A stretch of 64,000 nucleotides of DNA from Mesorhizobium sp. NZP2077. GTDB taxonomy: Bacteria > Pseudomonadota > Alphaproteobacteria > Rhizobiales > Rhizobiaceae. Numbering within the stretch: the stretch's first letter is position 1; every line of letters begins with the position of its first letter. The stretch spans positions 310,001 through 374,000 of the forward strand of contig NZ_CP051293.1 in the NCBI RefSeq assembly GCF_013170805.1, in the 5' to 3' direction. Of this stretch, positions 48,815 to 57,176 are shown piece by piece. A model generated the notes under the pieces. It searched no databases. It was not told the origin of the DNA and was given only the letters and a program-made list of their open reading frames with translations. The translations under genes and the position numbers were made by a program.

Positions 48815-49798
48815 TCAGCCGGGCGCTTTCACATGCACCGTCTCCGGCACCGGTGTCAGGGGTCGGCGGTCTGTGAACCATGACACCAGATTGTCGACGC
48901 AGAGATCAGCCATGGCCCGGCGTGTATGCTCCGAAGCCGAGCCGACATGCGGCAACAGCGACGTGTTGGGCGCATCGAGCAACGCCCTGGGCACGTTCGG
49001 TTCGTCGGCGAAGACATCGAGCCCCGCGGCGGCGATGGTGCCGTCGGCAAGCGCCGCCGCCAGTGCTGCCTCATCGACCGTGCTGCCGCGGCCGATATTG
49101 ACGAAGACGCCGTTGGCGCCAAGCGCCGACAGGATCTCGGCATTGACCGCCTTCTGCGTCGAAGCCCCACCAGGCGCCACCGAAATCAGCGTATCGACCG
49201 CTTCGGCAAGGCCCTTCAGCGTCGGGTGGTATTGATAGGAAAGGCCTTCAACACGGCGCCGGTTGTGGTAGGCGACCGACAGGCCGAACGCCTCAAGCCG
49301 CCGGGCAATGGCTTGCCCGATACGACCCATGCCGAAAATCCCGACACGGCGCGCGCGCAAGGTCAGCCGGCTCAGCGAATAGTTGCCCTTGCGCAGCCAG
49401 CTGCCGTCGCGCAGCCAGTTTTCCGCACGTGGCAGGTCACGGATCGTGTTGATCAGCAGCCCGATCGCGGTGTCGGCGACCTCCTCGGTCAGCACGTCGG
49501 GCGTGTTGGTGACCATGATGTTCTTCGCTGCCGCATGGCCGACATCGACAGAGTCATAACCGACGCCGAAGGAGGCGATGAGTTCGAGATTGGGCAAGGC
49601 ATCCATCATCGCGGCGCTGATGCCGGCAAAGGAGGCAATGCCGCGCACCGTGCGGCGCATCTCGTCGGTGACCAGCACCGGATCGGCGCGTTCGATCCTG
49701 ACCTGGTTGAAGGTCCGGTCGATACGCCTGACGGCATGGTCGCTGAAGTCCGCCGGCACCAGAATGGCGACGGCTTGCAGCTGTTCGGCCTTGGTCAT
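48815..49798 (-). CDS. D-isomer-specific 2-hydroxyacid dehydrogenase (glyoxylate/hydroxypyruvate reductase-like)
   Basis: A 327-residue NAD(P)-dependent enzyme. The nucleotide loop GIFGMGRIGQAIARRL and the catalytic triad Arg (NIGRGSTVDE), Glu (FADEPNVP) and His (LPHVGSASEHT) are complete. The Ser/Arg-rich loop after the Rossmann motif (NRRR) suggests NADP preference. ATG 49798 overlaps the stop of the LacI gene by four bases (ATGA), so the regulator and enzyme are one unit. Likely reduces a 2-oxo acid or glyoxylate. Confidence 0.93.
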   Translation of the reverse strand: MTKAEQLQAVAILVPADFSDHAVRRIDRTFNQVRIERADPVLVTDEMRRTVRGIASFAGISAAMMDALPNLELIASFGVGYDSVDVGHAAAKNIMVTNTPDVLTEEVADTAIGLLINTIRDLPRAENWLRDGSWLRKGNYSLSRLTLRARRVGIFGMGRIGQAIARRLEAFGLSVAYHNRRRVEGLSYQYHPTLKGLAEAVDTLISVAPGGASTQKAVNAEILSALGANGVFVNIGRGSTVDEAALAAALADGTIAAAGLDVFADEPNVPRALLDAPNTSLLPHVGSASEHTRRAMADLCVDNLVSWFTDRRPLTPVPETVHVKAPG

Positions 49799-50817
49799 GC
49801 ACGCTCCACCGGCTTGCCGGTCGACTGGCGCACATGCAGTTCCGGCTTGATCAGTTCCTGCGAGGGCCGCACCGTCTGCCCGTTGAGCTTGTCGAGCAGC
49901 GCGCTGGCAGCGCGGCGGCCAACCTCGCGCTGGCCGTTCCAGACGGTGGTCAGCGCCGGCGTGGCGATCGCCGCCTCCTCGAGATCGTCATAGCCGGTGA
50001 CGGAGATGTCGATGCCCGGTACCAGGCCGGCGCGCGCAATACCATTCATCAGGCCGATGGCGACGAGATCGTTCCAGCAGCAGGCGGCGGTCGGCTTGTC
50101 CTTCAGCGCCAGGAACTGCCCGGCGGCCTCGAAGCCCGCCTGCTTGGTGCGCGGGCCGGCGATGCGCCAGGACGGCCTGACCTCCAGCCCGGCCGCCTCC
50201 ATGGCGTTGACATAGCCCTGATAGCGGTCACGGCCGGTCGAGGTCTGGTCGGTGCCGCCGATCATGGCGATGCGCTTGTGGCCAAGCGAGATCAGATGGT
50301 TGGTGGCAAGGCCTGTTCCATAAGAATCGTCGCCACGAAACACCGGCACGTCGGCGCCCTCGACGGTGCGGGCGATCAGCACTGCCGGCAGGCCGTTCTC
50401 CTCGGCCATCAGGATGTCGGAAGCCGGAGTGCCGATGGCCGGCGACATGATGACGCCGTCGGCGCCGAGCTGCAGCAGCGTATCGATGAAGGTGCGCTGC
50501 TTTTCGAGCTGATCGTAGTGGTTGGACAGGATGAAGGTCTGACGGCTGCGGTCGAGCTCGCTCTCGATCGAACGCAGTATCTCGGCGAAGAACGGGTTCA
50601 TGATGTCGTGGACGACAACGCCGACAATGCCCGAGCGCGAGGTGCGCAGGCTGGCGGCACGGCGGTTGTAGATGTAGCCGATGGCGCGCGCATGTTCCTT
50701 GATGCGGTCGCGCGTCGAGCCCGCAACCAGCGGGCTGTCGCGCAGCGCCAGCGACACGGTGGCCGTGGACACGCCGAGTGCATCGGCGATCGTCGAAAGC
50801 TTGATTTTTTGTGCCAG
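49795..50817 (-). CDS. LacI-family transcription regulator, probable CTG start
   Basis: A 340-residue repressor-type protein. The N-terminal helix-turn-helix reads KIKLSTIADALGVSTATVSLALR with the hinge helix NRRAASLRT, followed by the periplasmic-binding-protein-like sensor domain (VGVVVHDIMNPFFAEIL, GYDDLEEAAIATPALTTV). The first ATG/GTG/TTG in frame (GTG 50772) is the Val inside the recognition helix and cannot be the start. CTG 50817, nine bases after GGGGAG, yields the complete domain (M-A-Q-K-I-K-L-S-T). Probably controls the downstream dehydrogenase, and perhaps the exporter gene upstream on the same strand. Confidence 0.88.
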   Translation of the reverse strand: MAQKIKLSTIADALGVSTATVSLALRDSPLVAGSTRDRIKEHARAIGYIYNRRAASLRTSRSGIVGVVVHDIMNPFFAEILRSIESELDRSRQTFILSNHYDQLEKQRTFIDTLLQLGADGVIMSPAIGTPASDILMAEENGLPAVLIARTVEGADVPVFRGDDSYGTGLATNHLISLGHKRIAMIGGTDQTSTGRDRYQGYVNAMEAAGLEVRPSWRIAGPRTKQAGFEAAGQFLALKDKPTAACCWNDLVAIGLMNGIARAGLVPGIDISVTGYDDLEEAAIATPALTTVWNGQREVGRRAASALLDKLNGQTVRPSQELIKPELHVRQSTGKPVERA

Positions 50818-50895
50818 CGCTTTGCGCTCCCCGAACGACCTGAATTCCGACCTAAACTGTTTAAAGGCGGCGTTATGCCACCGATCGGGGGCAAA

Positions 50896-51837
50896 TCAAA
50901 GTTTTTTTGCCAGCGCCTCAGCCTCGACATCGGAGGCCGCGCGGCTCTGCAGCCGAAGACGGTGCTCGCGATGGACGATATAGAGGCCACTGGCAACGAT
51001 GATGGCGGCGCCGACCAGCGTCCAGCGGTCGGGGAACTGGTTGAAGACGATCAAGCCGGAAATGATCATCCACACCATCTGCGAATAGGGATAGGGCGCC
51101 AATGCCGTGGTCGTCGCCAGCCGGTAGGCCTGGACCAGCAGCCAGTGTCCGACACCGCCGAAGACGCCGAGCATGAGCAGCACGAACCAGTGCCAGCCAT
51201 CATGCGGCAGCGAGAAGGAAAACGGCAGCATGGGCAAAAGCAGCACCGCCGGCGCCAGCGCCGAAAACAGGATCAGGCTTTCCGAGGTCTCGGTCGCCGA
51301 CATGCGGCGCGTCATGATGACATAGAAGCTGTTCGACAGCATCGAGCCGAGCGCGAAGAGATGGCCGATGCCGAAAACGCCGACACCTGGCCTTGTGATG
51401 ATCAGAACCCCAGCGAAAGCAGCCAGAATGGCCAGCCAACGCCGCCAACCGGCCCATTCGCCGAGCAGCGGGCCGGCAAGCGCAGTGATCACCATCGGCC
51501 CGAAGAAATAGATCGATGTCGTCTCGGCCAGTTGCAGGGAGCGCAGGGCCAGAATGTTGCACATGGTCGAGCCGAACAGGCACAGGCCGCGCAGCACATG
51601 CGCCGGCAGGTTGACCGGACGAAATCGCATCGGTTGGCGCCAGCCGCGCAGCAGCGTACCAACGAGCACGACATGCACGGCAAAGCGCACCCAGGCGACG
51701 ATCAGCGCGGAAACGCCGGCAAGGACAAGATATTTGCTTGAGGTGTCGAGGAAGGTGAAGCAGACATAGGTGGAAAGCATGCACAAGATCGCCACGGGCG
51801 GCGTCGCGCTTTCTAGATATTTTTGGGAAGCATTCAC
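50896..51837 (-). CDS. EamA/DMT-family transporter
   Basis: A 313-residue drug/metabolite transporter with ten hydrophobic helices in two EamA repeats (first ending WLAILAAFAGVLIITRPG, second ending WTLVGAAIIVASGLYIVHREH). GTG 51837 (VNASQKYLESATPPVAIL) places a short tail before the first helix; a further GTG at 51918 would add 27 polar residues, so the start is uncertain. It lies 78 bp upstream of the LacI gene on the same strand. Substrate unknown; members export amino acids, nucleosides or drugs. Confidence 0.87.
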   Translation of the reverse strand: MNASQKYLESATPPVAILCMLSTYVCFTFLDTSSKYLVLAGVSALIVAWVRFAVHVVLVGTLLRGWRQPMRFRPVNLPAHVLRGLCLFGSTMCNILALRSLQLAETTSIYFFGPMVITALAGPLLGEWAGWRRWLAILAAFAGVLIITRPGVGVFGIGHLFALGSMLSNSFYVIMTRRMSATETSESLILFSALAPAVLLLPMLPFSFSLPHDGWHWFVLLMLGVFGGVGHWLLVQAYRLATTTALAPYPYSQMVWMIISGLIVFNQFPDRWTLVGAAIIVASGLYIVHREHRLRLQSRAASDVEAEALAKKL

Positions 51838-52057
51838 TTGCAGGCCGGGGGAAGAGCTGGGCTGAACCCCACCTTTGCGGGAATTGTCGCTTGCCGGCAA
51901 GCCAAAAGCGCCTGGCACAACAAGACGCGTCGGCAGGCTTAGCCAGCCCCCGTCCGTCTAGCATGTGGTGGCCCAAACCGCTCCCCCGCTCGGGCCGAGC
52001 GTGGGGACAGGCTACACGCACTGTCTCTGTTGTCGATCGACGTCGAAAGCATGCTGC

Positions 52058-52086
52058 CTTGACGACATGCGGCTTTCCGCCTAGCT
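52058..52086 (+). promoter_or_regulatory. Sigma-70-type promoter of the attenuator RNA
   Basis: CTTGAC (52058-52063) matches the rhizobial -35 exactly; 17 bases later CTAGCT (52081-52086) matches CTATAT at four of six positions. Initiation is expected at about 52092-52095, on or just before the ATG of the leader ORF. Confidence 0.65.
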
Positions 52087-52094
52087 CTGACGCC

Positions 52095-52148
52095 ATGATC
52101 GCAAAAACTTTGATCGTCGTAAGGGAGCGCATGGGCAGGATGGTGTAA
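52095..52148 (+). CDS. 17-residue leader peptide ORF, possibly leaderless
   Basis: Codes for M-I-A-K-T-L-I-V-V-R-E-R-M-G-R-M-V. Its ATG lies nine bases after the -10 hexamer, so translation may start at the 5' end of the RNA, as for the S. meliloti trp leader peptide. It contains an Arg-Glu-Arg motif, two rare AGG codons (10 and 15), three Val and two Ile. Codons 11-14 form the 5' arm of one RNA stem and the stop codon UAA lies in the loop of the inner hairpin. No ribosome binding site is visible. Whether it is translated is unproven. Confidence 0.45.
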   Translation: MIAKTLIVVRERMGRMV

Positions 52149-52180
52149 CCATCCGGCGGAAGCACCCATGCGCGGTAAGC

Positions 52181-52203
52181 AGGCTCCTGACGGGGCCTTT
52201 TTT
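52181..52203 (+). terminator. Intrinsic terminator before the MFS gene
   Basis: AGGCTCC-TGAC-GGGGCCT with one G-U pair, followed by TTTTTT. It lies between a promoter and the exporter gene start at 52274, so it must be bypassed for expression from that promoter. Confidence 0.82.
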
Positions 52204-52273
52204 ATGCCCGGAATTTGTGCCGCCGCCCCGTCAGAACCCTCACTTCAATCCCACCGACAAGGCGAGCGAGATC

Positions 52274-53512
52274 ATGGCGAGCGATACCCCCATCCGGAGT
52301 CCGGGCACAGACATATCACGGAGAGCGATAGTCTCTGAACCCGCTGCTCCACCCCGACTGATCACCCTTATCCTGCTTTCGGCTCTTGCCGTGTTGCCGG
52401 TGAACATGATTTTGCCGTCGCTGCCGAACATTGCCGCAACGTTCCAAGCCGATTTCGCATTGGTCAATCTGTCGGTTGCCGGCTTTGCGATCATCACCGC
52501 TGTCATCGAGGCCATCGGAGGCGCACTATCGGACCGATTTGGGCGCAGGCCGGTCGTCCTGATATCTCTCTCGACCTTCATCATTGCGTCCATTGGCAGC
52601 GCTTTGGCGCCCAATATCGGCATCTTCCTTGTGTTTCGCGCGATGCAGGCGTGCATTGGCCCCTGCTATTCCGTCGCTCTGGTCATCATCAAGGAGACAT
52701 CGGATGAGCGCGAAACCGCCAGCAAATTTGGCTATCTCGCCATGGGGTGGGCGCTCGCGCCCATGGTCGGTCCTCTGTTTGGCGGGTCACTGGACGAACT
52801 GTTCGGATGGCGGTCAAGCTTCGTTGTCTTCGCGATCCTTGGTACAGCCGCCCTCGCCCTATCGATGCGCGAGATCAAAAGAACCCCGGTGTCGAGGTCA
52901 CACAGGAATTACGCTCACTCCTACAGGCTGCTCCTGAGTTCGGCGCGGTTTTGGGCCTACACACTGTGCATGGCCGCCTCGATGGGCGTGCTTTATGTCT
53001 TTCTGGGCGGCGCCCCGTTGGTCGTCGGTGACGCGCTCGATGGATCAAGCGCAAAGCTCGGCCTTTACATGGGACTGGTCCCCACCGGCTTCATTCTCGG
53101 CAGCTATCTGGCCGGGCGTTACGCCTCGAAGACCTCGCTCGGCGCCATACTTGTTTTTGCGCGCCTCCTAACCTGCGCCGGCCTGTCGGCCGGTCTGGTC
53201 CTGTCAAGCTTTGGCATCACTCACGTCCTGGCCTTCTTTGGACCTTGCCTGTTCATCGGCATCGGTAATGGATTGACCATGCCTGCCGCCAACAGCGGCG
53301 CCTTGTCGGTGCGACCGGATCTGGTTGGCACGGCCGCAGGACTGTCCGCCGCAATGCGGATCGGTGGTGGGGCTCTCATAGCCTCCATCGCCGGCCTGTT
53401 CCTGGCAGATTCGATCCCTGCGCTGTTCGTCACGATGCTGATATCGGCGGCACTGGCATTGTTGGCGGCGCTGTATGCCGCCTTTCTCGACCGGCAACAT
53501 ACAGCCGATTGA
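52274..53512 (+). CDS. MFS multidrug exporter, Bcr/CflA family
   Basis: A 412-residue 12-helix major facilitator of the DHA1 drug:proton antiporter group. Motif A (GGALSDRFGRRPVVL) follows helix 2, and motif C-like GYLAMGWALAPMVGPLFGG is in helix 5, marking it as an exporter. This is the group that includes Bcr, CflA and the chloramphenicol exporters CmlA/FloR. ATG 52274 follows GGCGAGCGAG; an earlier ATG at 52217 is less likely. Codon use is slightly more A/T-rich than nearby genes. Expression may be controlled by the structured leader just upstream. It is convergent with the DUF2000 gene, three bases away. Confidence 0.92.
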   Translation: MASDTPIRSPGTDISRRAIVSEPAAPPRLITLILLSALAVLPVNMILPSLPNIAATFQADFALVNLSVAGFAIITAVIEAIGGALSDRFGRRPVVLISLSTFIIASIGSALAPNIGIFLVFRAMQACIGPCYSVALVIIKETSDERETASKFGYLAMGWALAPMVGPLFGGSLDELFGWRSSFVVFAILGTAALALSMREIKRTPVSRSHRNYAHSYRLLLSSARFWAYTLCMAASMGVLYVFLGGAPLVVGDALDGSSAKLGLYMGLVPTGFILGSYLAGRYASKTSLGAILVFARLLTCAGLSAGLVLSSFGITHVLAFFGPCLFIGIGNGLTMPAANSGALSVRPDLVGTAAGLSAAMRIGGGALIASIAGLFLADSIPALFVTMLISAALALLAALYAAFLDRQHTAD

Positions 53513-53515
53513 TCC

Positions 53516-53923
53516 CTATGGATGCATGCGGGCGCCCTTGGTGATCTTGTCGACGAGCTTCTTGTCAGTGCGCAGCGCGATGCCGACCACCTTGGCGTCT
53601 TCGGGCGCGAACTCGGCGAAGACGGCCCGGTTGGCGGCATCGATGCCGGTCGAGAACATCTCCTCGACATAGAGCGAAGTCGTCACGTCGCGTTCCAGCG
53701 CGCGCCGGTGGATCGTGGCGAGCGTCGCCTGGTCGGCCGAGAGTACGATGACCGGCTGGATCGACAGCGGATTGTAGAGATTGCCTGATCGGTCGCGATA
53801 GGGCTCGCCGATGATGTCGGGAAACCGCGCGACGATGCCGCTGGTCAGGAAGGCGGTGACGTTGAGCTTCTGCCAGACGGGCAGATCTTCCCGCAGGACG
53901 ATTGCAAATTTCGTATCGAACAT
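53516..53923 (-). CDS. DUF2000 family protein
   Basis: A 135-residue cytoplasmic protein with the DUF2000 pattern FDTKFAIVLREDLPVWQKLNVTAFLTSGI, ARFPDIIGEPYRD and QPVIVLSAD, a fold related to peptidyl-tRNA hydrolase-like domains. ATG 53923 is taken as start; ATG 53938 is possible. No ribosome site is evident, so the mRNA may be leaderless. It is divergent from an AraC-type regulator 52 bp away, a recurrent pairing that suggests the regulator controls it. Function unknown. Confidence 0.83.
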   Translation of the reverse strand: MFDTKFAIVLREDLPVWQKLNVTAFLTSGIVARFPDIIGEPYRDRSGNLYNPLSIQPVIVLSADQATLATIHRRALERDVTTSLYVEEMFSTGIDAANRAVFAEFAPEDAKVVGIALRTDKKLVDKITKGARMHP

Positions 53924-53975
53924 GAGAAAATGGACCATTCGAGGTTGTGCCCCGATGTCGGGGCTGAAGGAGACG

Positions 53976-54848
53976 ATGTCGCACTATCTAGGCAGCCAGG
54001 CCTTCGAGGGTCTTGGACGTTTGTGCGCAGACGCGGCGGAAAACTGCATCATCTCGGCTCCCGACCCCGCGGGTATGGAGCGTATCGAGGCGCGCTTCCA
54101 CGGCAGCGCCTTCGATCTGCATCGCCACGATACCTATGCGATCGGGGTGACGCTGCAGGGCGTGCAGACCTTTCGCTATCGCGGCGCGACGCGGCTAAGC
54201 CTGCCCGGCCAGATCATCGTGCTGCATCCCGATGAATTGCATGATGGCGGCGCCGGCACCGAGGACGGTTTGCGCTACAGGATGCTCTATCTCGAACCCT
54301 CGCTGATGCTGGACTGCCTTGGCGGCGCATCGCTGCCCTTTGTCAGGGATGCCGTGGTGAGGGACGACGCTTTCTGCACCACGCTGCTTTCAGCGCTAGG
54401 GCCGCTGCAGCATGAACTCGACGAACTGTTCGTCGACGACTTCCTGGCGCAGCTGATACAGAGCCTGACGCAGCATGCCGGCCAGCCGGCAAAGCCGATG
54501 GCCAGGACGGCATGGCGGGCGGCGGCGCTGGCGCGGGACTATCTGACAGAGAACGCAACGCGTCCTGTGCGCTCCGGCGAACTGGAAGCCATCACTGGGC
54601 TCGACCGCTATGCCTTGTCACGACATTTTCGCGCCGCGTTCTCGACCAGCCCGCATCGTTTCCTGGTGATGCGCCGGCTTCAGCGTGCGCGGCGGATGAT
54701 CACGGCCGGCGAACCGCTGGCGCAGATCGCGGTCGAAGCGGGCTTCACCGACCAGAGCCATTTCAACAGGCAATTCAAGAAGGCGTTCGGCATGACGCCG
54801 GGACGCTGGTCGTCGCTGATCCGGGACTCGGCCCCGGCAGCGGCCTGA
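53976..54848 (+). CDS. AraC-family transcription regulator with cupin sensor domain
   Basis: A 290-residue regulator. The N-terminal cupin-type ligand domain includes HRHDTYAIGVTLQGVQTFRYRG and LPGQIIVLHPDELHDGG; the C-terminal AraC domain has two helix-turn-helix motifs (SGELEAITGLDRYALSRHFRAAF and IAVEAGFTDQSHFNRQFKKAFGMTPGRW). ATG 53976 follows AAGGAG closely; ATG 53955 is an alternative. Divergent from DUF2000 and next to a convergent MarR gene. The ligand is unknown; a hydrophobic amino acid or small acid is usual for this subfamily. Confidence 0.93.
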   Translation: MSHYLGSQAFEGLGRLCADAAENCIISAPDPAGMERIEARFHGSAFDLHRHDTYAIGVTLQGVQTFRYRGATRLSLPGQIIVLHPDELHDGGAGTEDGLRYRMLYLEPSLMLDCLGGASLPFVRDAVVRDDAFCTTLLSALGPLQHELDELFVDDFLAQLIQSLTQHAGQPAKPMARTAWRAAALARDYLTENATRPVRSGELEAITGLDRYALSRHFRAAFSTSPHRFLVMRRLQRARRMITAGEPLAQIAVEAGFTDQSHFNRQFKKAFGMTPGRWSSLIRDSAPAAA

Positions 54849-54857
54849 TCGTTGCAA

Positions 54858-55328
54858 TCAGTCGTCCGACTCGGCGTCGTCGTCGATCAGCGCCAGTTCC
54901 TCGTTGGAGAGGTTGGCCTCGATGCGGGCGAGCAGCTTGAAAAGCGCCTTCTGGTCTTTCTTGTCGAGGCCCTTCAGCGCCTGCTTTTCGGTCTTCTTCA
55001 CCGACTTCTCGATGGCGCGGATGGTGTCACGGCCGGTCTCGGTGAGGAAGATGTGCGCCTGGCGGGCATCGGACTCGGAGGCGCGCTTTTCCAGAAAACC
55101 CTGCGCCTGCAGCCGATTGATGGTCTTGGTGATGGTCGGCGGGCGCACGCCGAGGCGACCGGCAAGGTTGCCCGGCGTCTGGCCGTCCTCGCGGTCGAGC
55201 GCCAGCATGATCTGGTCCTGGCCAGCATAGAAGCCGTGCGCCAGAAGCCTGGCCGCCAGCGCGGTTCTTGCCAGCCTGGCCGCCGAATGCAGCCGGCTCA
55301 TTGTTGCAGTCTTGTCCGCCTTGGCCAT
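54858..55328 (-). CDS. MarR-family transcription regulator
   Basis: A 156-residue winged-helix repressor. The recognition region reads LAGRLGVRPPTITKTINRLQAQGFLEKRASESDARQAHIFLTETGR, with the DxR wing typical of MarR. A basic dimerisation helix precedes it and the C-terminus is acidic (IDDDAESDD). ATG 55328 (MAKADKTATMSRLH) is chosen over an unlikely extension to 55514. No obvious target gene other than itself is divergent within 150 bp. Confidence 0.92.
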   Translation of the reverse strand: MAKADKTATMSRLHSAARLARTALAARLLAHGFYAGQDQIMLALDREDGQTPGNLAGRLGVRPPTITKTINRLQAQGFLEKRASESDARQAHIFLTETGRDTIRAIEKSVKKTEKQALKGLDKKDQKALFKLLARIEANLSNEELALIDDDAESDD

Positions 55329-55751
55329 GGTGATCCCTCTTCGGCCGTACCGGTGCGTGCAGCATAGACGCAGCCGGCCGGTTGGCAATCGACGATCGAA
55401 AAGATTCCGGCGTTCCAAACAGCTTTGCCGGCAAGCATTGCGGTGTCCGCCGTGGTGATGCCAGATGTTTATTTCAGTTAGATGACAAACGAGTTTCGGG
55501 AGCACCGGATTCATAGCGGCCGCGACGCAGGCGCGGTCTGACGATCGGCAGATCCGGACAACACACTCTCTTTATAGTCTCGTCGCCGAAGAGGCGACCC
55601 TTCCCGCCGACAATAACCACAAGACAAGCCAAACCGGCCGCTTTGGACCATTGGTTTGCCTCGTGCAAAAGCCCGGCACACATCCTATATGGAGCCGACA
55701 ATCCCTTTTCGCGGCCTGGATTTTCAAGGCCCGGTCATTTTCGAGGCAACC

Positions 55752-56792
55752 ATGAGCGACGCACAGACGCAGATCCCCGTAACCGTTCTCACCGGCTATC
55801 TCGGCGCCGGCAAGACGACGCTGCTCAACCGTATCCTGTCGGAGAATCACGGCAAGCGTTACGCGGTCATCGTCAATGAGTTCGGCGAAATCGGCATCGA
55901 CAACGACCTGATCGTGGAATCCGACGAGGAAATCTACGAGATGAACAATGGCTGCGTCTGCTGCACGGTGCGTGGCGACCTGATCCGCGTCGTCGAAGGC
56001 CTGATGCGCCGGCCCGGCCGCTTCGACGCCATCGTGGTCGAAACCACAGGTCTCGCCGATCCGGTGCCGGTGGCGCAGACCTTCTTCATGGACGACGACG
56101 TGCGCTCCAAGACCAGGCTCGATGCGGTTGTGGCGCTGGTCGACGCCAAGCACCTGCCGCTCAGGCTCAAGGATTCCAAGGAAGCCGAGGACCAGATCGC
56201 CTTCGCCGACGTCGTCGTGCTCAACAAGACCGATCTCGTCACCCCAGAAGAGCTCGCCAAGGTCGAGGCGACGATCCGCGCCATCAATCCAGCGGCCAGG
56301 ATCCACCGCACGACGCGTGCCGGTGTTGCCTTGTCGGAAGTGCTCGACCGCGGCGCCTTCGACCTGTCGCGGGCGCTGGAAAACGATCCGCATTTCCTCG
56401 AGGCGCATGACGATCACGATCATCATGACCACGATCATCACGACCATGACGGGCATGATCATCACCATCATGCGCATCCTTCCGACATCCATGATGTGAC
56501 GGTGCAGTCGGTGTCGCTGCGCGGCGGCGAGATGGACCCGAAGAAATTCTTCCCGTGGATCGAGAAGATCACCCAGATGGAAGGCCCCAACATCCTGCGG
56601 CTGAAGGGCATCATTGCCTTGAAGGGCGATGACGAGCGCTATGTCATCCAGGGCGTGCACATGATCATCGAAGGCGACCACCAGCGCGCCTGGAAGGATG
56701 GCGAGAAACATGAGAGCCGGCTGGTGTTCATCGGCCGCGAGTTGGATGCCGAGCGGCTGAAGAAGAGTTTCGACGCCTGCCAGGCGGCTTGA
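55752..56792 (+). CDS. CobW/COG0523-family metal-chaperone GTPase
   Basis: A 346-residue P-loop GTPase of the group that delivers metals, usually zinc or cobalt, to enzymes. Walker A is GYLGAGKTT, the metal-binding CxCC motif is NGCVCCTVRGDL, the GTPase NKTD is present, and a His/Asp-rich loop (about 215-245, many HDH repeats) precedes the C-terminal CobW domain (WIEKITQMEGPNILRLKGI). ATG 55752 (MSDAQTQIPVTVLTGYLG) is the best start. It is followed by an Imm45-like gene and a WD40 gene on the same strand. Zinc homeostasis is the likely role; no Zur-type site was found upstream. Confidence 0.94.
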   Translation: MSDAQTQIPVTVLTGYLGAGKTTLLNRILSENHGKRYAVIVNEFGEIGIDNDLIVESDEEIYEMNNGCVCCTVRGDLIRVVEGLMRRPGRFDAIVVETTGLADPVPVAQTFFMDDDVRSKTRLDAVVALVDAKHLPLRLKDSKEAEDQIAFADVVVLNKTDLVTPEELAKVEATIRAINPAARIHRTTRAGVALSEVLDRGAFDLSRALENDPHFLEAHDDHDHHDHDHHDHDGHDHHHHAHPSDIHDVTVQSVSLRGGEMDPKKFFPWIEKITQMEGPNILRLKGIIALKGDDERYVIQGVHMIIEGDHQRAWKDGEKHESRLVFIGRELDAERLKKSFDACQAA

Positions 56793-56801
56793 CCGCAATC
56801 G

Positions 56802-57176
56802 ATGCCGCGTCTGCTCGATCTCGCCGATGATTTTCTGATCATCGGCGACGTCATCCGACTTTCCGACAATTATGATCTCGGGCCGGCCTCCGGCCCGGTC
56901 GATCTTCTGATCTTCGATCCCCGCGAAGTGGAGGCCGGGCTCGGTCTGATGGTGACATCTGGCTATAAGGCGGGTCTGGTTTTCGCGGTGCTGCCCAAGG
57001 AAAGCCGGTTCGAGAAAAAACCTGGCCTTTCGAAAGCCTGGCTGATCGAAAACTGGGACAAATGGTTCGTCTTCACCTATCAAGGCGGCCCGGTTCCGAT
57101 CGAGGACACCGTCATCCTGCGCTGGAACGAACGAATGACTGTTGAGACCCGCCATGCCGACCGTCGCCCCGCTTGA
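56802..57176 (+). CDS. Small protein resembling Imm45-type immunity proteins
   Basis: A 124-residue soluble protein. The central block PVDLLIFDPREVEAGLGLMVTSGYKAGLVFAVLPKES, with SGYKAG, and a following W-L-I-E-N-W-D-K-W segment recall Imm45 immunity proteins from polymorphic-toxin systems. No toxin gene is near; it lies nine bases after the CobW gene and its 3' end overlaps the WD40 gene start by 23 bases, so it looks like part of a housekeeping operon. The family call is from memory of the pattern and needs a profile search. Confidence 0.5.
   Translation: MPRLLDLADDFLIIGDVIRLSDNYDLGPASGPVDLLIFDPREVEAGLGLMVTSGYKAGLVFAVLPKESRFEKKPGLSKAWLIENWDKWFVFTYQGGPVPIEDTVILRWNERMTVETRHADRRPA

Larger units (their letters stand above)
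52095..52204 (+). ncRNA. Structured 110-nt leader/attenuator RNA upstream of an MFS exporter
   Basis: GCGCATGGG (52127-52135) pairs perfectly with CCCATGCGC (52165-52173), enclosing an inner 7-bp hairpin GGATGGT-GTA-ACCATCC (52138-52154). A terminator hairpin with a T-run ends it at about 52204. GGAGC (52124-52128) could instead pair with GCTCC of the terminator 5' arm (52183-52187), as could GGAAGC (52158-52163, one bulge), so alternative folds exist. A promoter fits just upstream and the exporter gene starts 70 nt later. Interpretation as attenuator is inferred; an independent small RNA is the alternative. Confidence 0.6.

Noticed and set aside
52127..52173. Possible 4.5S (SRP) RNA because of GGAAGCA-like bases in a hairpin
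   Set aside because: The conserved SRP core (GGAA tetraloop with the flanking symmetric and asymmetric loops) is not formed; the bases lie between two stems.
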